DNA of 64,000 bases from contig CAVSZK010000009.1 in assembly GCA_963732415.1 (NCBI GenBank), positions 1-64,000 on the forward strand. The letters are read 5' to 3'. How positions within the stretch are numbered: the stretch's first letter is position 1; each line of letters begins with the position of its first letter. The notes under the pieces were generated by a model that saw only the letters and a list, made by a program, of their open reading frames with translations, ran no database searches and was not told where the DNA came from. Shown here piece by piece: positions 1-9,437 of the stretch. Source of the stretch: RPQJ01 sp963732415 (GTDB lineage: Bacteria > Pseudomonadota > Gammaproteobacteria > Steroidobacterales > Steroidobacteraceae). The translations under genes and the position numbers were made by a program.

Positions 1-330
1 CTGCTGCTGCGCCTTAAGTCCGTCCTGGTCGCGCTTCAGCAGTTTTTCCTGGTCCCGCAGGCGGTCCTGGTCCTTGGCCCGCAACTTCTCCTGCTGCTGG
101 AGGCGGTCAGCCTGCTGGTCGCGATACCGTGCCTGGTCCTGCTGCATGGTGCCGTGCTGCTGCATCGGCATTGACTGGGCACCCATGCCAGTCCCACCCG
201 CTCCGGGGCTTCCGCCGGCACCTCCGCCGGCTCCGCCGCCGCCACCCGGACCGCCCTGTGCCAGCGCAACGCCCGTGGATGCGACCAGTACCGTCAGCCA
301 GGTAGCCGTGAATTGTCTGATTCTTCTCAT
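1..330 (-). CDS. Secreted Gln-rich coiled-coil protein, N-terminal part
   Basis: The first 110 residues are visible; the gene runs off the left edge of the window. The start ATG is preceded by a strong GGAGGAGGGG ribosome site. Residues 1-25 form a Sec signal peptide (MRRIRQ, hydrophobic core, ALA-Q cleavage). A Gly-rich linker follows at about 26-50 (GGGGGAGGGAGG type). From about residue 60 onwards there are repeats rich in Gln, Asp, Arg and Leu (DRLQQQEKLRAKDQDRLRDQ), which should form a charged coiled coil in the periplasm or at the surface. I do not recognise a family and infer no function. Gly/Gln low-complexity proteins of this kind are common and poorly conserved. Confidence 0.75.
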   Translation of the reverse strand, partial: MRRIRQFTATWLTVLVASTGVALAQGGPGGGGGAGGGAGGSPGAGGTGMGAQSMPMQQHGTMQQDQARYRDQQADRLQQQEKLRAKDQDRLRDQEKLLKRDQDGLKAQQQ

Positions 331-486
331 CTGCCCCTCCTCCGTTGGGAGGCCGAACGGGGGCTCATGTTGCGGGGGTCCCGCATTCGGCAACTTCTAT
401 GTGTCCTTGATACACCCTTGGGCTTAAGGAGCGCTGAAGACGGTCGCGCAGGCGCGCCGGCGGATTCGACGTTTACCCGGAAAAGA

Positions 487-510
487 AGAAGGGCCCCGCA
501 GGGCCCTTCT
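487..510 (-). terminator. Rho-independent terminator after fadA
   Basis: A perfect 10-bp inverted repeat (AGAAGGGCCC, 4-nt loop, GGGCCCTTCT) is followed on the minus strand by TCTTTTCC. It lies 57 bases beyond the fadA stop and should end the fadBA transcript. Confidence 0.85.
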
Positions 511-566
511 CGACGTCGCTTTTTCCAACGACGCGCTTTGCCAGGTACGCGCCTTCCACGTACGCG

Positions 567-1742
567 CTAGACGCGCTCGATCACCGTGGCGATGCCCTGG
601 CCGAGGCCGATGCACATCGTCGCGACCCCGAGGTCGGCGTCATTCTGCTCCATCACGTTGAGCAGCGCCGTTGTGATCCGGGCGCCCGAGCAGCCCAGCG
701 GATGACCAAGCGCGATCGCGCCACCGTTCAGGTTCACGGTCTCTTCCATGCGGTCCATGATCCCTAGGTCCTTGACGCAAGGCAGCGACTGCGCCGCGAA
801 CGCTTCGTTCAGCTCGGCGACCTTGATGTCCTTCATCTCGAGGCCGGCGCGCTTCAGCGCCTTCTTGGTGGCCGGCACCGGGCCGTAGCCCATGATCGCA
901 GGGTCGACGCCCGCCACCGCCATGGAGAGGACCTTCGCGCGCGGCTTGAGGCCCAGCGCCTTCGCTCGCTCGTAGCTCATGACCAGCATCGCGGAGGCAC
1001 CGTCCGAGATGGCCGACGACGAGCCCGCGGTCACGGTCCCGCCCTTCGGGTCGAATGCCGGCTTCAACGCGGCCAGCGCCTCGAGCGAGGCGTCCTGGCG
1101 GATCACTTCGTCGATGTCGCACAACACGCGCACACCGTTTGCGTCGTGGCCTTCGATGCCGACAATCTCGTTCTTGAATCGTCCCGCCAACGTGGCCTCC
1201 CACGCCTTCTGGTGCGAGCGCAGCGCGAACTTGTCCTGCATCTCGCGGGTGATGCCGTGCATGCGGCCGAGCATCTCCGCCGTTAGGCCCATCATGTTGG
1301 ACGCCTTGGCGTACTGCTTGGACGACGAGGGGTTCAGGTCGATGCCGTGCATCATGTTGACGTGGCCCATGTGCTCCACGCCGCCGATCACGAACACATC
1401 GCCCTGCCCCGTCATGATCTGCGCGGCCGCCGTGTGCAGCGCCTGCATCGACGAACCGCAGAGTCGGTTGATGGTCTGGCCCGGCACCGTGTGCGGGAGG
1501 CCTGCCAGCAGCAGCGAGTTGCGGGCGATGTTCATGCCCTGCTCGAGCGTCTGGTTGACACAGCCCCAGATCACGTCCTCGACCTCATCCATCTTGGCGG
1601 CCGGGTTGCGCCTGAACAGCGCCTTGATCAGTTCCGCCGAGAGCACCTCTGCACGGACATTTCGAAACATGCCGCCCTTGGAGCGGCCCATTGCGCTGCG
1701 GACGCCATCGATGATGACGACATCGCGGGGATTGAGACTCAT
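567..1742 (-). CDS. fadA: 3-ketoacyl-CoA thiolase (beta-oxidation beta subunit)
   Basis: Acetyl-CoA C-acyltransferase that cleaves 3-ketoacyl-CoA with CoA in the last step of fatty-acid beta-oxidation. It is the beta subunit of the cytoplasmic FadA2B2 complex. The 391-residue length is exactly that of Pseudomonas-type FadA and the N-terminus (MSLNPRDVVI) matches that family. The nucleophilic Cys95 sits in RLCGSSM, and the second active-site block GGAIALGHPLGCSGAR is present near the C-terminus. I chose the ATG at 1742 because its GGAG lies 8 nt upstream; an in-frame ATG at 1748 is only 2 nt from that site. It follows fadB by 34 nt in the same operon and ends at a terminator at 487-510. Confidence 0.97.
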   Translation of the reverse strand: MSLNPRDVVIIDGVRSAMGRSKGGMFRNVRAEVLSAELIKALFRRNPAAKMDEVEDVIWGCVNQTLEQGMNIARNSLLLAGLPHTVPGQTINRLCGSSMQALHTAAAQIMTGQGDVFVIGGVEHMGHVNMMHGIDLNPSSSKQYAKASNMMGLTAEMLGRMHGITREMQDKFALRSHQKAWEATLAGRFKNEIVGIEGHDANGVRVLCDIDEVIRQDASLEALAALKPAFDPKGGTVTAGSSSAISDGASAMLVMSYERAKALGLKPRAKVLSMAVAGVDPAIMGYGPVPATKKALKRAGLEMKDIKVAELNEAFAAQSLPCVKDLGIMDRMEETVNLNGGAIALGHPLGCSGARITTALLNVMEQNDADLGVATMCIGLGQGIATVIERV

Positions 1743-1776
1743 GTTCATCTCTCCAGATACTTGTTGGGCAGCTCGG

Positions 1777-3927
1777 TCAGCCGAGGAACTTCTTGCCGGA
1801 CTTGGCCATGTCGCGCAGCAGCTTCGGCGCGTCGTAGAGCTTGCCAAGCGAGGCGTACTTGTCCGCCATCTCGACAAACGTCGCGGCACCCATCTGGTCC
1901 ACGTAACGGCAGGCGCCGCCGCGGAACGGCGGGAAACCGATGCCGTAAATCAGCGACATGTCCGCCTCGGCCGGCGATGCAACGATGCCGTCCTCGAGGC
2001 AGCGCGCGACCTCGTTCACCAGCGGCACCATGCAGCGCGCGACGATCTCCTCCGGCGCGAACTCCTTGCGTGCCGCGACCACGCCCTTGATCAGCTCGTA
2101 GGTCTCGGGATCGGGGGTCTTCTTCGGCTTGCCCTTCTTGTCGGGCTCATAGCTGTAGTAACCCTTGCCGGACTTCTGGCCGAGCCGCTTGTGCTCCACG
2201 AGGACTTCCGTCGTGCCCTTGAAGTCGGGCTTCATGCGGTCCGGGAAGCCTTCGGCCATTACGCCCGCAGCGTGCACCGCCGTATCCATGCCCACTACGT
2301 CCATCAGGTATGCCGGTCCCATCGGCCAGCCGAACTTCTCCATCGCCTTGTCCACGGCCATGAAGTCCGCGCCGTCGCGCAGCAGCATGTGGAAGCCGGC
2401 GAAATAGGGGAACAGCACGCGATTCACCATGAATCCCGGGCAGTCGTTCACGACGATCGGCGTCTTGCCCATCTTGAGCGCCAGTGCAACGGTGGCAGCA
2501 ACGGCGGCGTCCGAGGACTGCTTGCCGCGGATTACTTCCACCAGCGGCATCATCTGCACCGGGTTGAAGAAGTGCATGCCGACGAAGTTCTGCGGACGCT
2601 TCAGGCCTTCGGCGAGCGAGGTGATCGAGATTGTCGAGGTGTTGGACGCGATGATCGTGTCGTCGCGCACCAGGCCCTCGACCTCCGCGAACACGGCCTT
2701 CTTGACCTTCGGGTTCTCGACCACGGCCTCGATGATGATGTCCACTTCCTTGAAGTCGCCGTAATTCAGCGTCGGGCGAATTCGCGACAGCGTCTGGCTC
2801 ATCTTCTCGGGCGTCGACCTGCCCTTCTCGACCTGCTTCGCGAGCAGCTTGCCGGCCTCGTTCATGCCGAGGTCGAGCGCTTCCGCCCGGATGTCCTTCA
2901 TGATGATCGGCGTGCCCTTGACGGCGCTCTGGTAGGCGATGCCGCCACCCATGATGCCGGCGCCGAGTACCGCCGCCTGCTTGATCTCCTTGCTGCCTTT
3001 CTTGGCCCATGCGCCCGCAGCCTTCTTGACGGCCTGGTCCGCCATGAAGAGCCCGACCAGCGCATTCGCCTGCGGCGTCGCCGCGGCCTTGGCAAAGTAC
3101 TTCGCCTCGATGGCGATGGCGTCGTCGCGTCCCTTGGTCGACGATTCCTGGATGCTGCGGATCGCGAGCATCGGCGCCGGGTAGTTCGGGCCGGCTTTAC
3201 CTGCGACGAATCCCATCGCGCTGGTAAACGCCATCATCGATTCCATGGGGTTCAGTTTCACTGGTGCGAGCTTCTCGGCGCGCTTCGCCTTCCAGTCGAG
3301 GCGACCGGCGATGGCCTGCTTCAGCATCGCCAGCGCCGCGTCGCGCAGCGCCTCCGGCGCCACGACCGCGTCAACCGCACCGTCCTTCAGCGCCGCATCT
3401 GGCTTCTTGTCGGCGCCCGTGCAGATCCATTCGATCGCGTTGTCCACGCCGATCACTCGCGGGAGACGCACACTTCCGCCGAAGCCCGGGAAGATGCCGA
3501 GCTTCACTTCGGGGAAGCCGACCGATGCCGCAGTCGACATGACGCGGTAATCGCACCCGAGCGCGAGTTCGAGGCCGCCGCCGAGGCAGACTCCGTTGAT
3601 CGCCGCGACCGTCGGAACCGGCAGGTCCTCGAACCGGCAGAGCAGCTTGTTCACTTCGAGCACGCCCTTCGCGACCGCTTCCTCGCCCGCGGCGAACATT
3701 GCGCCGAACTCGGTCACGTCGGCACCGACGATGAACACAGACTTGCCGGAGGTAACGATGACGCCCTTGACGCTCGGGTCCTTCGCAATCGCCTGCGTGG
3801 CGGCGTCAAAGTCGCGGAGCGCGGCCTGGCTCAACTTGTTGACCGATTCGCCGGCGAGATCGAACTTGAGTTCGACGAGGCCGTCGCCCAGCGCGGTGGC
3901 GCTGAAAGCGGGTCCTGAATACAGCAT
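1777..3927 (-). CDS. fadB: Fatty acid oxidation complex alpha subunit
   Basis: Multifunctional beta-oxidation enzyme of 716 residues. The N-terminal crotonase domain (about 1-190) carries the enoyl-CoA hydratase/isomerase signature (IVGADVTEF, LGGGLELALGCDYRV). The 3-hydroxyacyl-CoA dehydrogenase domain begins near residue 310 with the NAD-binding GAGIMGGGIAYQSA and contains GMHFFNPVQMMPLVEV. The length and N-terminus (MLYSGPAFSATAL) match FadB rather than anaerobic FadJ. Start at 3927: GGGAG lies 8 nt upstream. It is the first gene of fadBA and diverges from slt across 167 bp. That gap has no operator I can name with confidence, so fatty-acid control by a FadR- or PsrA-type repressor is possible but not shown. 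Confidence 0.97.
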   Translation of the reverse strand: MLYSGPAFSATALGDGLVELKFDLAGESVNKLSQAALRDFDAATQAIAKDPSVKGVIVTSGKSVFIVGADVTEFGAMFAAGEEAVAKGVLEVNKLLCRFEDLPVPTVAAINGVCLGGGLELALGCDYRVMSTAASVGFPEVKLGIFPGFGGSVRLPRVIGVDNAIEWICTGADKKPDAALKDGAVDAVVAPEALRDAALAMLKQAIAGRLDWKAKRAEKLAPVKLNPMESMMAFTSAMGFVAGKAGPNYPAPMLAIRSIQESSTKGRDDAIAIEAKYFAKAAATPQANALVGLFMADQAVKKAAGAWAKKGSKEIKQAAVLGAGIMGGGIAYQSAVKGTPIIMKDIRAEALDLGMNEAGKLLAKQVEKGRSTPEKMSQTLSRIRPTLNYGDFKEVDIIIEAVVENPKVKKAVFAEVEGLVRDDTIIASNTSTISITSLAEGLKRPQNFVGMHFFNPVQMMPLVEVIRGKQSSDAAVAATVALALKMGKTPIVVNDCPGFMVNRVLFPYFAGFHMLLRDGADFMAVDKAMEKFGWPMGPAYLMDVVGMDTAVHAAGVMAEGFPDRMKPDFKGTTEVLVEHKRLGQKSGKGYYSYEPDKKGKPKKTPDPETYELIKGVVAARKEFAPEEIVARCMVPLVNEVARCLEDGIVASPAEADMSLIYGIGFPPFRGGACRYVDQMGAATFVEMADKYASLGKLYDAPKLLRDMAKSGKKFLG

Positions 3928-4094
3928 GGAGTGGTCTCCCTTCGTGAGATTCGTCAAGGCAATGCCCAGCCGCCGCCGGGAGGCGCGGCCGGACGCTTGG
4001 CACAGTTTGCGGCACTGCACCACGTTTGTTAATGGGGTTTTCCCCGGATACGCCCCGGTGCCGATCCAGCCCTGATTCATCATAGACTTACAAC

Positions 4095-6104
4095 ATGTCA
4101 GTACCTGGTCACAACCGCCTTGCCGGACCCCGGCACGGCCTGCTCGCGCTCGTCGCGCTGGCAATGCTGCTGCTTTTGCCGCTGCTGCGGCCTGCTGATA
4201 CCGCGGCGGCGGACAGCGATCCTCTTGCCGACGGGCGCCGGCAGTTCTCGGCCGCGTACGCCGCGGCGGGCAGCGCCGCCCCGGGCGCGGCAGCGACGGA
4301 CAGCGAAGTGCTGCGCGCATATCCGCTCTATCCGTACCTGGTCGCGGCCCGACTGCAGAAGCAACTGGGCGACCCGGGCGCAACGCCCGCCATCCGCGCC
4401 TTCATCGAGACTTACGGCGGCCAGCCCGCTGGGCGGTCGCTGCGCAGCCAATGGCTGATGGCGCTTGCCATTAGCAAGCGCTGGGACGACTACCTGTCCG
4501 TGTACGACGCGGACGTGGATGATTCGGTGGGCGCACGCTGCAACGCGTACACCGCGCGCATCGCGCTCGGCCGGACCGACGGGCTCGCCAGCCTCGTCAT
4601 TGCCGAGTGGGACGTTCCGAAGAGCGTGCTGGAGGCCTGTGATCCCGCCTTCGACTGGCTGCGCGCCCGAGGACTGCTCACGCCGGAACTGATCGAGCAC
4701 CGGGCCCGTGCGGCGCTCGTGGCAGGAGAATCTGGCCTCGCGCGATACCTTGCGAAGTCGCTGCCGGCGTCCACGGCAGCGCCGATCCTGCAGTGGGCGG
4801 GACTGATCGAGAATCCCAGGGGATCGATCGAAGCGCTGATCGCGTCGCCCGACACCAGCATCGAGCCGGGGGCGCTGCTGGCCGGCTGGCGCCGCTTTGC
4901 AAGGAAGGACGCCGACGCTGCGGCCGATCTCTATCCATCGCTGCGCGTGGCGCGGCATCTCGACACACCGGAGGCCGCAAGCCCATATGCGATCGCGGTC
5001 GGCGTGCAGCTTGCACTGGGCCGCAGGCCGCGGGCGCTTGAGTTCTTTGCAATGGGGCAGCCCGCCGACTTCGATGAACTTTCGTGGGAGTGGCAGGTTC
5101 GTGCCGCACTGTGGGCCGACGACTGGGCGCGGGCACGCGATGCAATTGCTGCGATGCCCGATGACCTGCGCAGCCAGAATCGCTGGCGCTACTGGGCCGC
5201 GCGCTCCGCGGAGCAACTCGGCGACACAGTGTCCGCGAAGCAGGGCTATGCGGAAGTCCTTCCCACCGACAACTGGTACGCGGTGCTGTCGGCTGCGCGG
5301 CTGGGGAAGCGGTTCGCCCCGACGCTGGTGCAGATGGGCTTGAACGACAAGGAGATGGACCGCCTCGCGGCGCAGCCCGCATTTGTGCGCGCGCGGGAAT
5401 TGGTACTCTGCGACATGGAGCCGCTCGCGATCGGGGAATGGCGCGCCGCATACGCTGACCTCGCGCAGCCCGAGCAGGTGCAGGCCATCGGCCTCGCCGC
5501 ACGCTGGGAGTGGTATCTGCAGGCTATCGCCGCGGCAGCGAAGCTGCGGATCTTCGACGACTACGACGTGCTCTATCCGCGGCCGTACGATCCGGAAGTA
5601 CGCAGGGGCGCGTCGCTCACCGGGCTTCCACCCGACCTGATCTACGCGATCATCCGGCAGGAAAGCCTTTACCGCGCCGACGCGCGATCAAGCGCCGGGG
5701 CCCTCGGACTCATGCAGCTACTGCCGGCGACCGCCAGGCATACCGCGAAGGCCTGGGACCTGCCGCTGCGCTCGACTGCGTCGCTGCTGCAGCCATCGGT
5801 CAACGTACCGCTCGGTTCGGCCTACCTGCGCAGCATGTACGACCGCAACAGCGCCCAGGCGTCACTCGCGATCGGCAGCTATAACGCGGGGCCCGGTGCC
5901 GTGCGTCGCTGGCTTCCGGACGCACCGATGGCCATGGACGTCTGGGTGGAGAACATTCCCTACAACGAGACCCGCGGCTACGTGCAGCGCGTCTCCTGGC
6001 ACATGATCGTGTTCGGCTGGCTCGGCGATCGCAAGCCGCGCGACGTATCAGGGTGGCTGGGGACGATTCACGCGCCGAACGCAAGCAACGACGACGACCG
6101 GTGA
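4095..6104 (+). CDS. slt: Soluble lytic murein transglycosylase (Slt70 family)
   Basis: Periplasmic enzyme that cleaves the MurNAc-GlcNAc bond of peptidoglycan, forming 1,6-anhydro-MurNAc products. The 669-residue protein has an N-terminal signal or anchor segment (about 16-35), a long Ala/Leu-rich helical superhelix (about 45-490) typical of the U and L domains of Slt70, and a C-terminal goose-lysozyme-like SLT domain. The catalytic Glu523 lies in IIRQESLYRADARSSAGALG, followed by LMQLLPATA and SYNAGPGAVRRW. No Shine-Dalgarno is evident; TAGACT just before the ATG could be a -10 box, giving a very short leader. It stands alone and converges with the oxidoreductase at 6160. Confidence 0.93.
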   Translation: MSVPGHNRLAGPRHGLLALVALAMLLLLPLLRPADTAAADSDPLADGRRQFSAAYAAAGSAAPGAAATDSEVLRAYPLYPYLVAARLQKQLGDPGATPAIRAFIETYGGQPAGRSLRSQWLMALAISKRWDDYLSVYDADVDDSVGARCNAYTARIALGRTDGLASLVIAEWDVPKSVLEACDPAFDWLRARGLLTPELIEHRARAALVAGESGLARYLAKSLPASTAAPILQWAGLIENPRGSIEALIASPDTSIEPGALLAGWRRFARKDADAAADLYPSLRVARHLDTPEAASPYAIAVGVQLALGRRPRALEFFAMGQPADFDELSWEWQVRAALWADDWARARDAIAAMPDDLRSQNRWRYWAARSAEQLGDTVSAKQGYAEVLPTDNWYAVLSAARLGKRFAPTLVQMGLNDKEMDRLAAQPAFVRARELVLCDMEPLAIGEWRAAYADLAQPEQVQAIGLAARWEWYLQAIAAAAKLRIFDDYDVLYPRPYDPEVRRGASLTGLPPDLIYAIIRQESLYRADARSSAGALGLMQLLPATARHTAKAWDLPLRSTASLLQPSVNVPLGSAYLRSMYDRNSAQASLAIGSYNAGPGAVRRWLPDAPMAMDVWVENIPYNETRGYVQRVSWHMIVFGWLGDRKPRDVSGWLGTIHAPNASNDDDR

Positions 6105-6159
6105 CCTGAAAGGGCCGTGAAGCCGCCGGGGCCCGTGCCACAAGGTACCCCGCCCACGG

Positions 6160-7176
6160 TCACGGCTTCAACAGCACCTTGCCGAAATTCCGGCGGTCCT
6201 GCAGGTATTGATGTGCCGCCGCGGCCTCCTCGAACGGAAACACCTTGTCGACTACGGGCGTGAACGTTCCATCAGCCACCAGCCCGACGATCTGCCCGAT
6301 CTCGCCGCGCATGCGCCCGTATTCCGGGAACAGCCGCCCCATATTGAGTCCAGATACGCTTCGGTTTTCATTCAGCAGCGCCAGCGGATGGAAGAACGGC
6401 GTAGTCAATAGCCCCTTGATCAGTGACAACGGGTTCATGCGCTCGCCGGTCACCGTGGCCGCGAAACCGAAAATCACCAGGTGTCCGAGCGGCGCGAGCA
6501 GGCGATAGTTCATGCGGATGGAACTGCCGCCCGCCGAGTCCAGCGCAATGTCCACGCCGCGGCCCGCGGTCAACTTGAGGACCTCGCCCTCGACGTCCTG
6601 GCCGCGATAGTCGATGCAGTGCTCGCAACCCATCTGTTTCAAGCGCACGTGCTTGCCCGCGCTGGCAGTTCCAATCGGCGTCGCGCCGCGCCACAGGCAG
6701 ATCTGCAAAGCCGCCAGGCCCACGCCCCCGCCGGCGGACTGGACCAGGACAGTCGCGCCGGACCGGACATTCGCCTGGCGCGTCAGCATCACCCAGGCGG
6801 TACCGTAGTTGACGGCGATCGCACCGGCGGTTTCCAGGCTGATCGAATCGGGCAGCTTGTGGACCCAATCCGCATTTACCGCGACCACCTCGCTGTAGCC
6901 TCCGAAGCGGGTAAGCGCCATCACCCGGTCTCCAACTGCGAAGCCGCTGACGCCGCTGCCGAGCTGGTCGATGACTCCGGAGATTTCGTAGCCAACCACG
7001 CACGGGGGCTTCGGTGCGTCCGGATACTGGCCCATGCGTGCCTGGATGTCGGCGAAGTTGACACCGGCATAGGCGACCCGGATGCGGACCTCGCCGGCGC
7101 CCGCCGACGGCTCGGCTGCCTCGCGCACCTGCAGCTTTTCGGGCGCGCCGGATCCGGTTATCCAGACCTGTTTCAT
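6160..7176 (-). CDS. Zinc-independent quinone oxidoreductase (MDR family)
   Basis: A 338-residue NAD(P)H-dependent medium-chain reductase of the quinone oxidoreductase/VAT-1 group. The GroES-like N-terminal domain includes YAGVNFADIQARMGQYP. The Rossmann domain starts near residue 140 with the nucleotide-binding VQSAGGGVGLAALQ. No catalytic zinc cysteine cluster is visible, as expected for QOR-type members. The substrate is not predictable; quinones or alpha,beta-unsaturated carbonyls are usual. The ATG at 7176 has GAGGGAGGAG directly upstream; longer in-frame extensions lack homology. It diverges from the S9 peptidase pair across 141 bp. Confidence 0.9.
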   Translation of the reverse strand: MKQVWITGSGAPEKLQVREAAEPSAGAGEVRIRVAYAGVNFADIQARMGQYPDAPKPPCVVGYEISGVIDQLGSGVSGFAVGDRVMALTRFGGYSEVVAVNADWVHKLPDSISLETAGAIAVNYGTAWVMLTRQANVRSGATVLVQSAGGGVGLAALQICLWRGATPIGTASAGKHVRLKQMGCEHCIDYRGQDVEGEVLKLTAGRGVDIALDSAGGSSIRMNYRLLAPLGHLVIFGFAATVTGERMNPLSLIKGLLTTPFFHPLALLNENRSVSGLNMGRLFPEYGRMRGEIGQIVGLVADGTFTPVVDKVFPFEEAAAAHQYLQDRRNFGKVLLKP

Positions 7177-7255
7177 GACTCTCCTCCCTCTTAACGATTC
7201 CGGCATCCGCGGATTCGCGCATGCGAGGCAGAACGATACGCCCTTGGATTTCGCT

Positions 7256-7284
7256 CTGGACGCTCGAGACAATTGGACTATATT
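7256..7284 (+). promoter_or_regulatory. Predicted promoter of S9 peptidase copy 1
   Basis: CTGGAC and TATATT are separated by 17 bp, 33 bp before the start codon. The same arrangement (CTCTGGACG, 17-bp spacing, GACTATATTTCGC) precedes the second paralogue, so it was either duplicated with the gene or kept by selection. The -35 match is weak; the -10 is good. Confidence 0.5.
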
Positions 7285-7317
7285 TCGCGCAAGGATAACC
7301 GGCACAGGGAGAGTTGC

Positions 7318-9312
7318 ATGGTCCAATCGACACCGCGCCTCGCAGGACTTTCGCTGGCGCTCGCTTTGGCGATCCTTGCACCCATTTCACACGGCGCGGA
7401 TGCGCCGCCGCCGGCAGCGGCGTTTGGCCGAGTAAGCGATTTCAGTTCCGGGTCGCTGACACCGGACGGTGCAACCATTGCTTACGGCCGCGCCACACCC
7501 AGCGGCGACAAGATCGTCATGTCACGCGTGGGCAGCACGCAGCCGCTGCGGGTCGCGGATCTCGGCGAAGGTACGATCTTGCGTGACCTGGTCTGGGCAG
7601 ACAATGACACTGTGCTCGCGACGGTCAGCAGTATCATCAAGGTACCCGGGGCTCCGTCAGTGCAGGCGAACTGGCACATGACGCGGGTCATGGCACTCGA
7701 CACAAGCGGCGGCTCGCCGCGAATGTTGCTGCTCGATGATCCGAGACTGGTTCGCAATACCGGCAGCAGGTTGCTGCCGGTTAATCCGCAACGAGCTGGC
7801 TCCGTCACGATGGAGGCCTTCGACCATCCGCCGAAGAATTCCAGGCCCGCTGCAGGGAGCAGGATCGCGAGGAGCGGCAGCGGGCCTGATTGGGTCAGTA
7901 CGATCTTCGACGTGGACGTCGCAACAGGCGAAGGTCGCGTAGTCGAATACGGCTCCGGGGACACCCTTGACTGGCTGGTTGATCCGGCCGGGAAGCCCGT
8001 TGCCCGCAGGGACTGGAGGAGCGAAATCCAGGAATGCACGATCCTCGTGGAAGACAATGCCGACTGGCGCAGCGTGTATCGAAATATCGGCCCTGAGTGC
8101 CTCCATCTGGCCGGGCTTACACCGGGACGCGACGCGATCGTCGCAACCGGCGAGAACGGTACCGATCGCTCCCGAATCTGGGCAATACCACGTGACGGGT
8201 CGGCACCTAAGGTGTTGTTCGAGGACCCTGTCGCCGACGCCGACTACGCAATAACAGACGACGCGACCGGACTGGTGCTGGGATACATGGTTTATGGGAT
8301 TCATCCGCAAGTTCATTGGATCGACCCGACCATGGACGCGACGCAGCGGGCCATGGACAAGGCATTTCCTGGCAGGCGGGCATGGATATCCAGCACCTCC
8401 GCCGACAAGCGCAAGCTGCTGGTGAATGTCGAATCCGGGCAGGATCCGAAGGTCCTGTATTTCGTTGATCTCGACGCGCATCGCGCCGACATCGTCGGCG
8501 AAGCATTTCCCGGTCTGGCGGGCGCCGCACTTGGACAAGTGCGGGCATTCACATACCCGTCGCGGGACGGCACCAGTATTCCAGCATTCCTGACTCTTCC
8601 ACCCGATCTCGACGAAAAGAAACTCCCACTGGTCGTTCTCGTCCACGACGGCCCAGCCGACGTCGACATGCCAGGATTCGACTGGTGGGCCCAGTTCCTC
8701 GCCACGCGAGGGTACGCAGTTCTGCAGCCGCAATTTCGCGGTTCGCTTGGTTTCGGCAGGGCATTTCGCTTGGCTGGGTACCAGCAGTGGGGCGGCCTGA
8801 TGCAGGACGACGTTACCGACGGCGTACGCCACCTGATTGCGGATGGGATCGCTGACCCGCGACGAGTCTGCATCATGGGGCTCGGCTATGGCGGCTTTGC
8901 GGCACTTGCCGGCGCTGCACTGACGCCGGATACCTACGTGTGCGCGGTCAGCGTGAACGGGATTTCAGATCTGCCAGCCTATATCGACGATGACCTGCGG
9001 CGCCACGGCCAAAGTGACGCACAGCTGGCGTGGTTTGCGCGAAGCATAGGCTCGCCGAAAGACCCGAGGCTCGCCCAGGTCTCACCGGCCCGTATACCGC
9101 AGAACATTCGAATCCCGATCCTGCTGATCCACGGCAGCAAGGACACGACCGTCTTTCCGCGACAGTCGGAAATAATGGCTAAGGCCTTGAAAGCCGCCGG
9201 CAAGCAATATGAAATCATCAAGCTGCCCGACAGCGGTCACTGGCCCTTGACCAGCGAATCCCGCACGAAGATGCTTGAGAGCATCGAGGCTTTCCTCGCC
9301 CAGCACCTCTAG
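7318..9312 (+). CDS. S9 prolyl-oligopeptidase-like protein lacking catalytic Ser
   Basis: A 664-residue secreted protein with a signal peptide (cleavage near HGA-DA, residue 25), a beta-propeller-like region (about 35-400) and a C-terminal alpha/beta-hydrolase domain of peptidase family S9. The catalytic Asp609 (HGSKDTTV) and His641 (SGHW) are present. The nucleophile elbow, normally GxSxGG, reads GLGYGG, so residue 523 is Gly where the downstream paralogue has Ser. The HGGP-type motif is also altered to HDGP. I infer it is catalytically dead or uses another mechanism. The ATG at 7318 is chosen because AGGGAGAG precedes it and the leader is duplicated before the paralogue. Confidence 0.9.
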   Translation: MVQSTPRLAGLSLALALAILAPISHGADAPPPAAAFGRVSDFSSGSLTPDGATIAYGRATPSGDKIVMSRVGSTQPLRVADLGEGTILRDLVWADNDTVLATVSSIIKVPGAPSVQANWHMTRVMALDTSGGSPRMLLLDDPRLVRNTGSRLLPVNPQRAGSVTMEAFDHPPKNSRPAAGSRIARSGSGPDWVSTIFDVDVATGEGRVVEYGSGDTLDWLVDPAGKPVARRDWRSEIQECTILVEDNADWRSVYRNIGPECLHLAGLTPGRDAIVATGENGTDRSRIWAIPRDGSAPKVLFEDPVADADYAITDDATGLVLGYMVYGIHPQVHWIDPTMDATQRAMDKAFPGRRAWISSTSADKRKLLVNVESGQDPKVLYFVDLDAHRADIVGEAFPGLAGAALGQVRAFTYPSRDGTSIPAFLTLPPDLDEKKLPLVVLVHDGPADVDMPGFDWWAQFLATRGYAVLQPQFRGSLGFGRAFRLAGYQQWGGLMQDDVTDGVRHLIADGIADPRRVCIMGLGYGGFAALAGAALTPDTYVCAVSVNGISDLPAYIDDDLRRHGQSDAQLAWFARSIGSPKDPRLAQVSPARIPQNIRIPILLIHGSKDTTVFPRQSEIMAKALKAAGKQYEIIKLPDSGHWPLTSESRTKMLESIEAFLAQHL

Positions 9313-9377
9313 CACACGCTGCCGGGATCCGCAGTTTCTCGAGTGCGCGGCGGCAGGACACTCCCTCCGACTTTCCT

Positions 9378-9406
9378 CTGGACGCCGGCAGGAACTCGAC
9401 TATATT
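9378..9406 (+). promoter_or_regulatory. Predicted promoter of S9 peptidase copy 2
   Basis: CTGGAC-17 bp-TATATT, the same layout as at 7256-7284, followed by the shared leader ending CAGGGAGAGTTGCATGGTCC. Each paralogue therefore appears to have its own promoter and not to be read only from the first. Confidence 0.5.
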
Positions 9407-9437
9407 TCGCACACAAGACCGGTACAGGGAGAGTTGC

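Noticed and set aside
979..3918. Long plus-strand open frame across fadA/fadB (979 codons).
   Set aside because: It is the antisense of strongly conserved FadA and FadB; its translation is Arg/His-rich without domains, typical of GC-rich shadows.
4035..4048. GGGGTTTTCCCC hairpin in the fadB-slt intergenic region.
   Set aside because: Both adjacent genes point away from it, so no transcript ends there; a 4-bp arm is too short to claim an operator.
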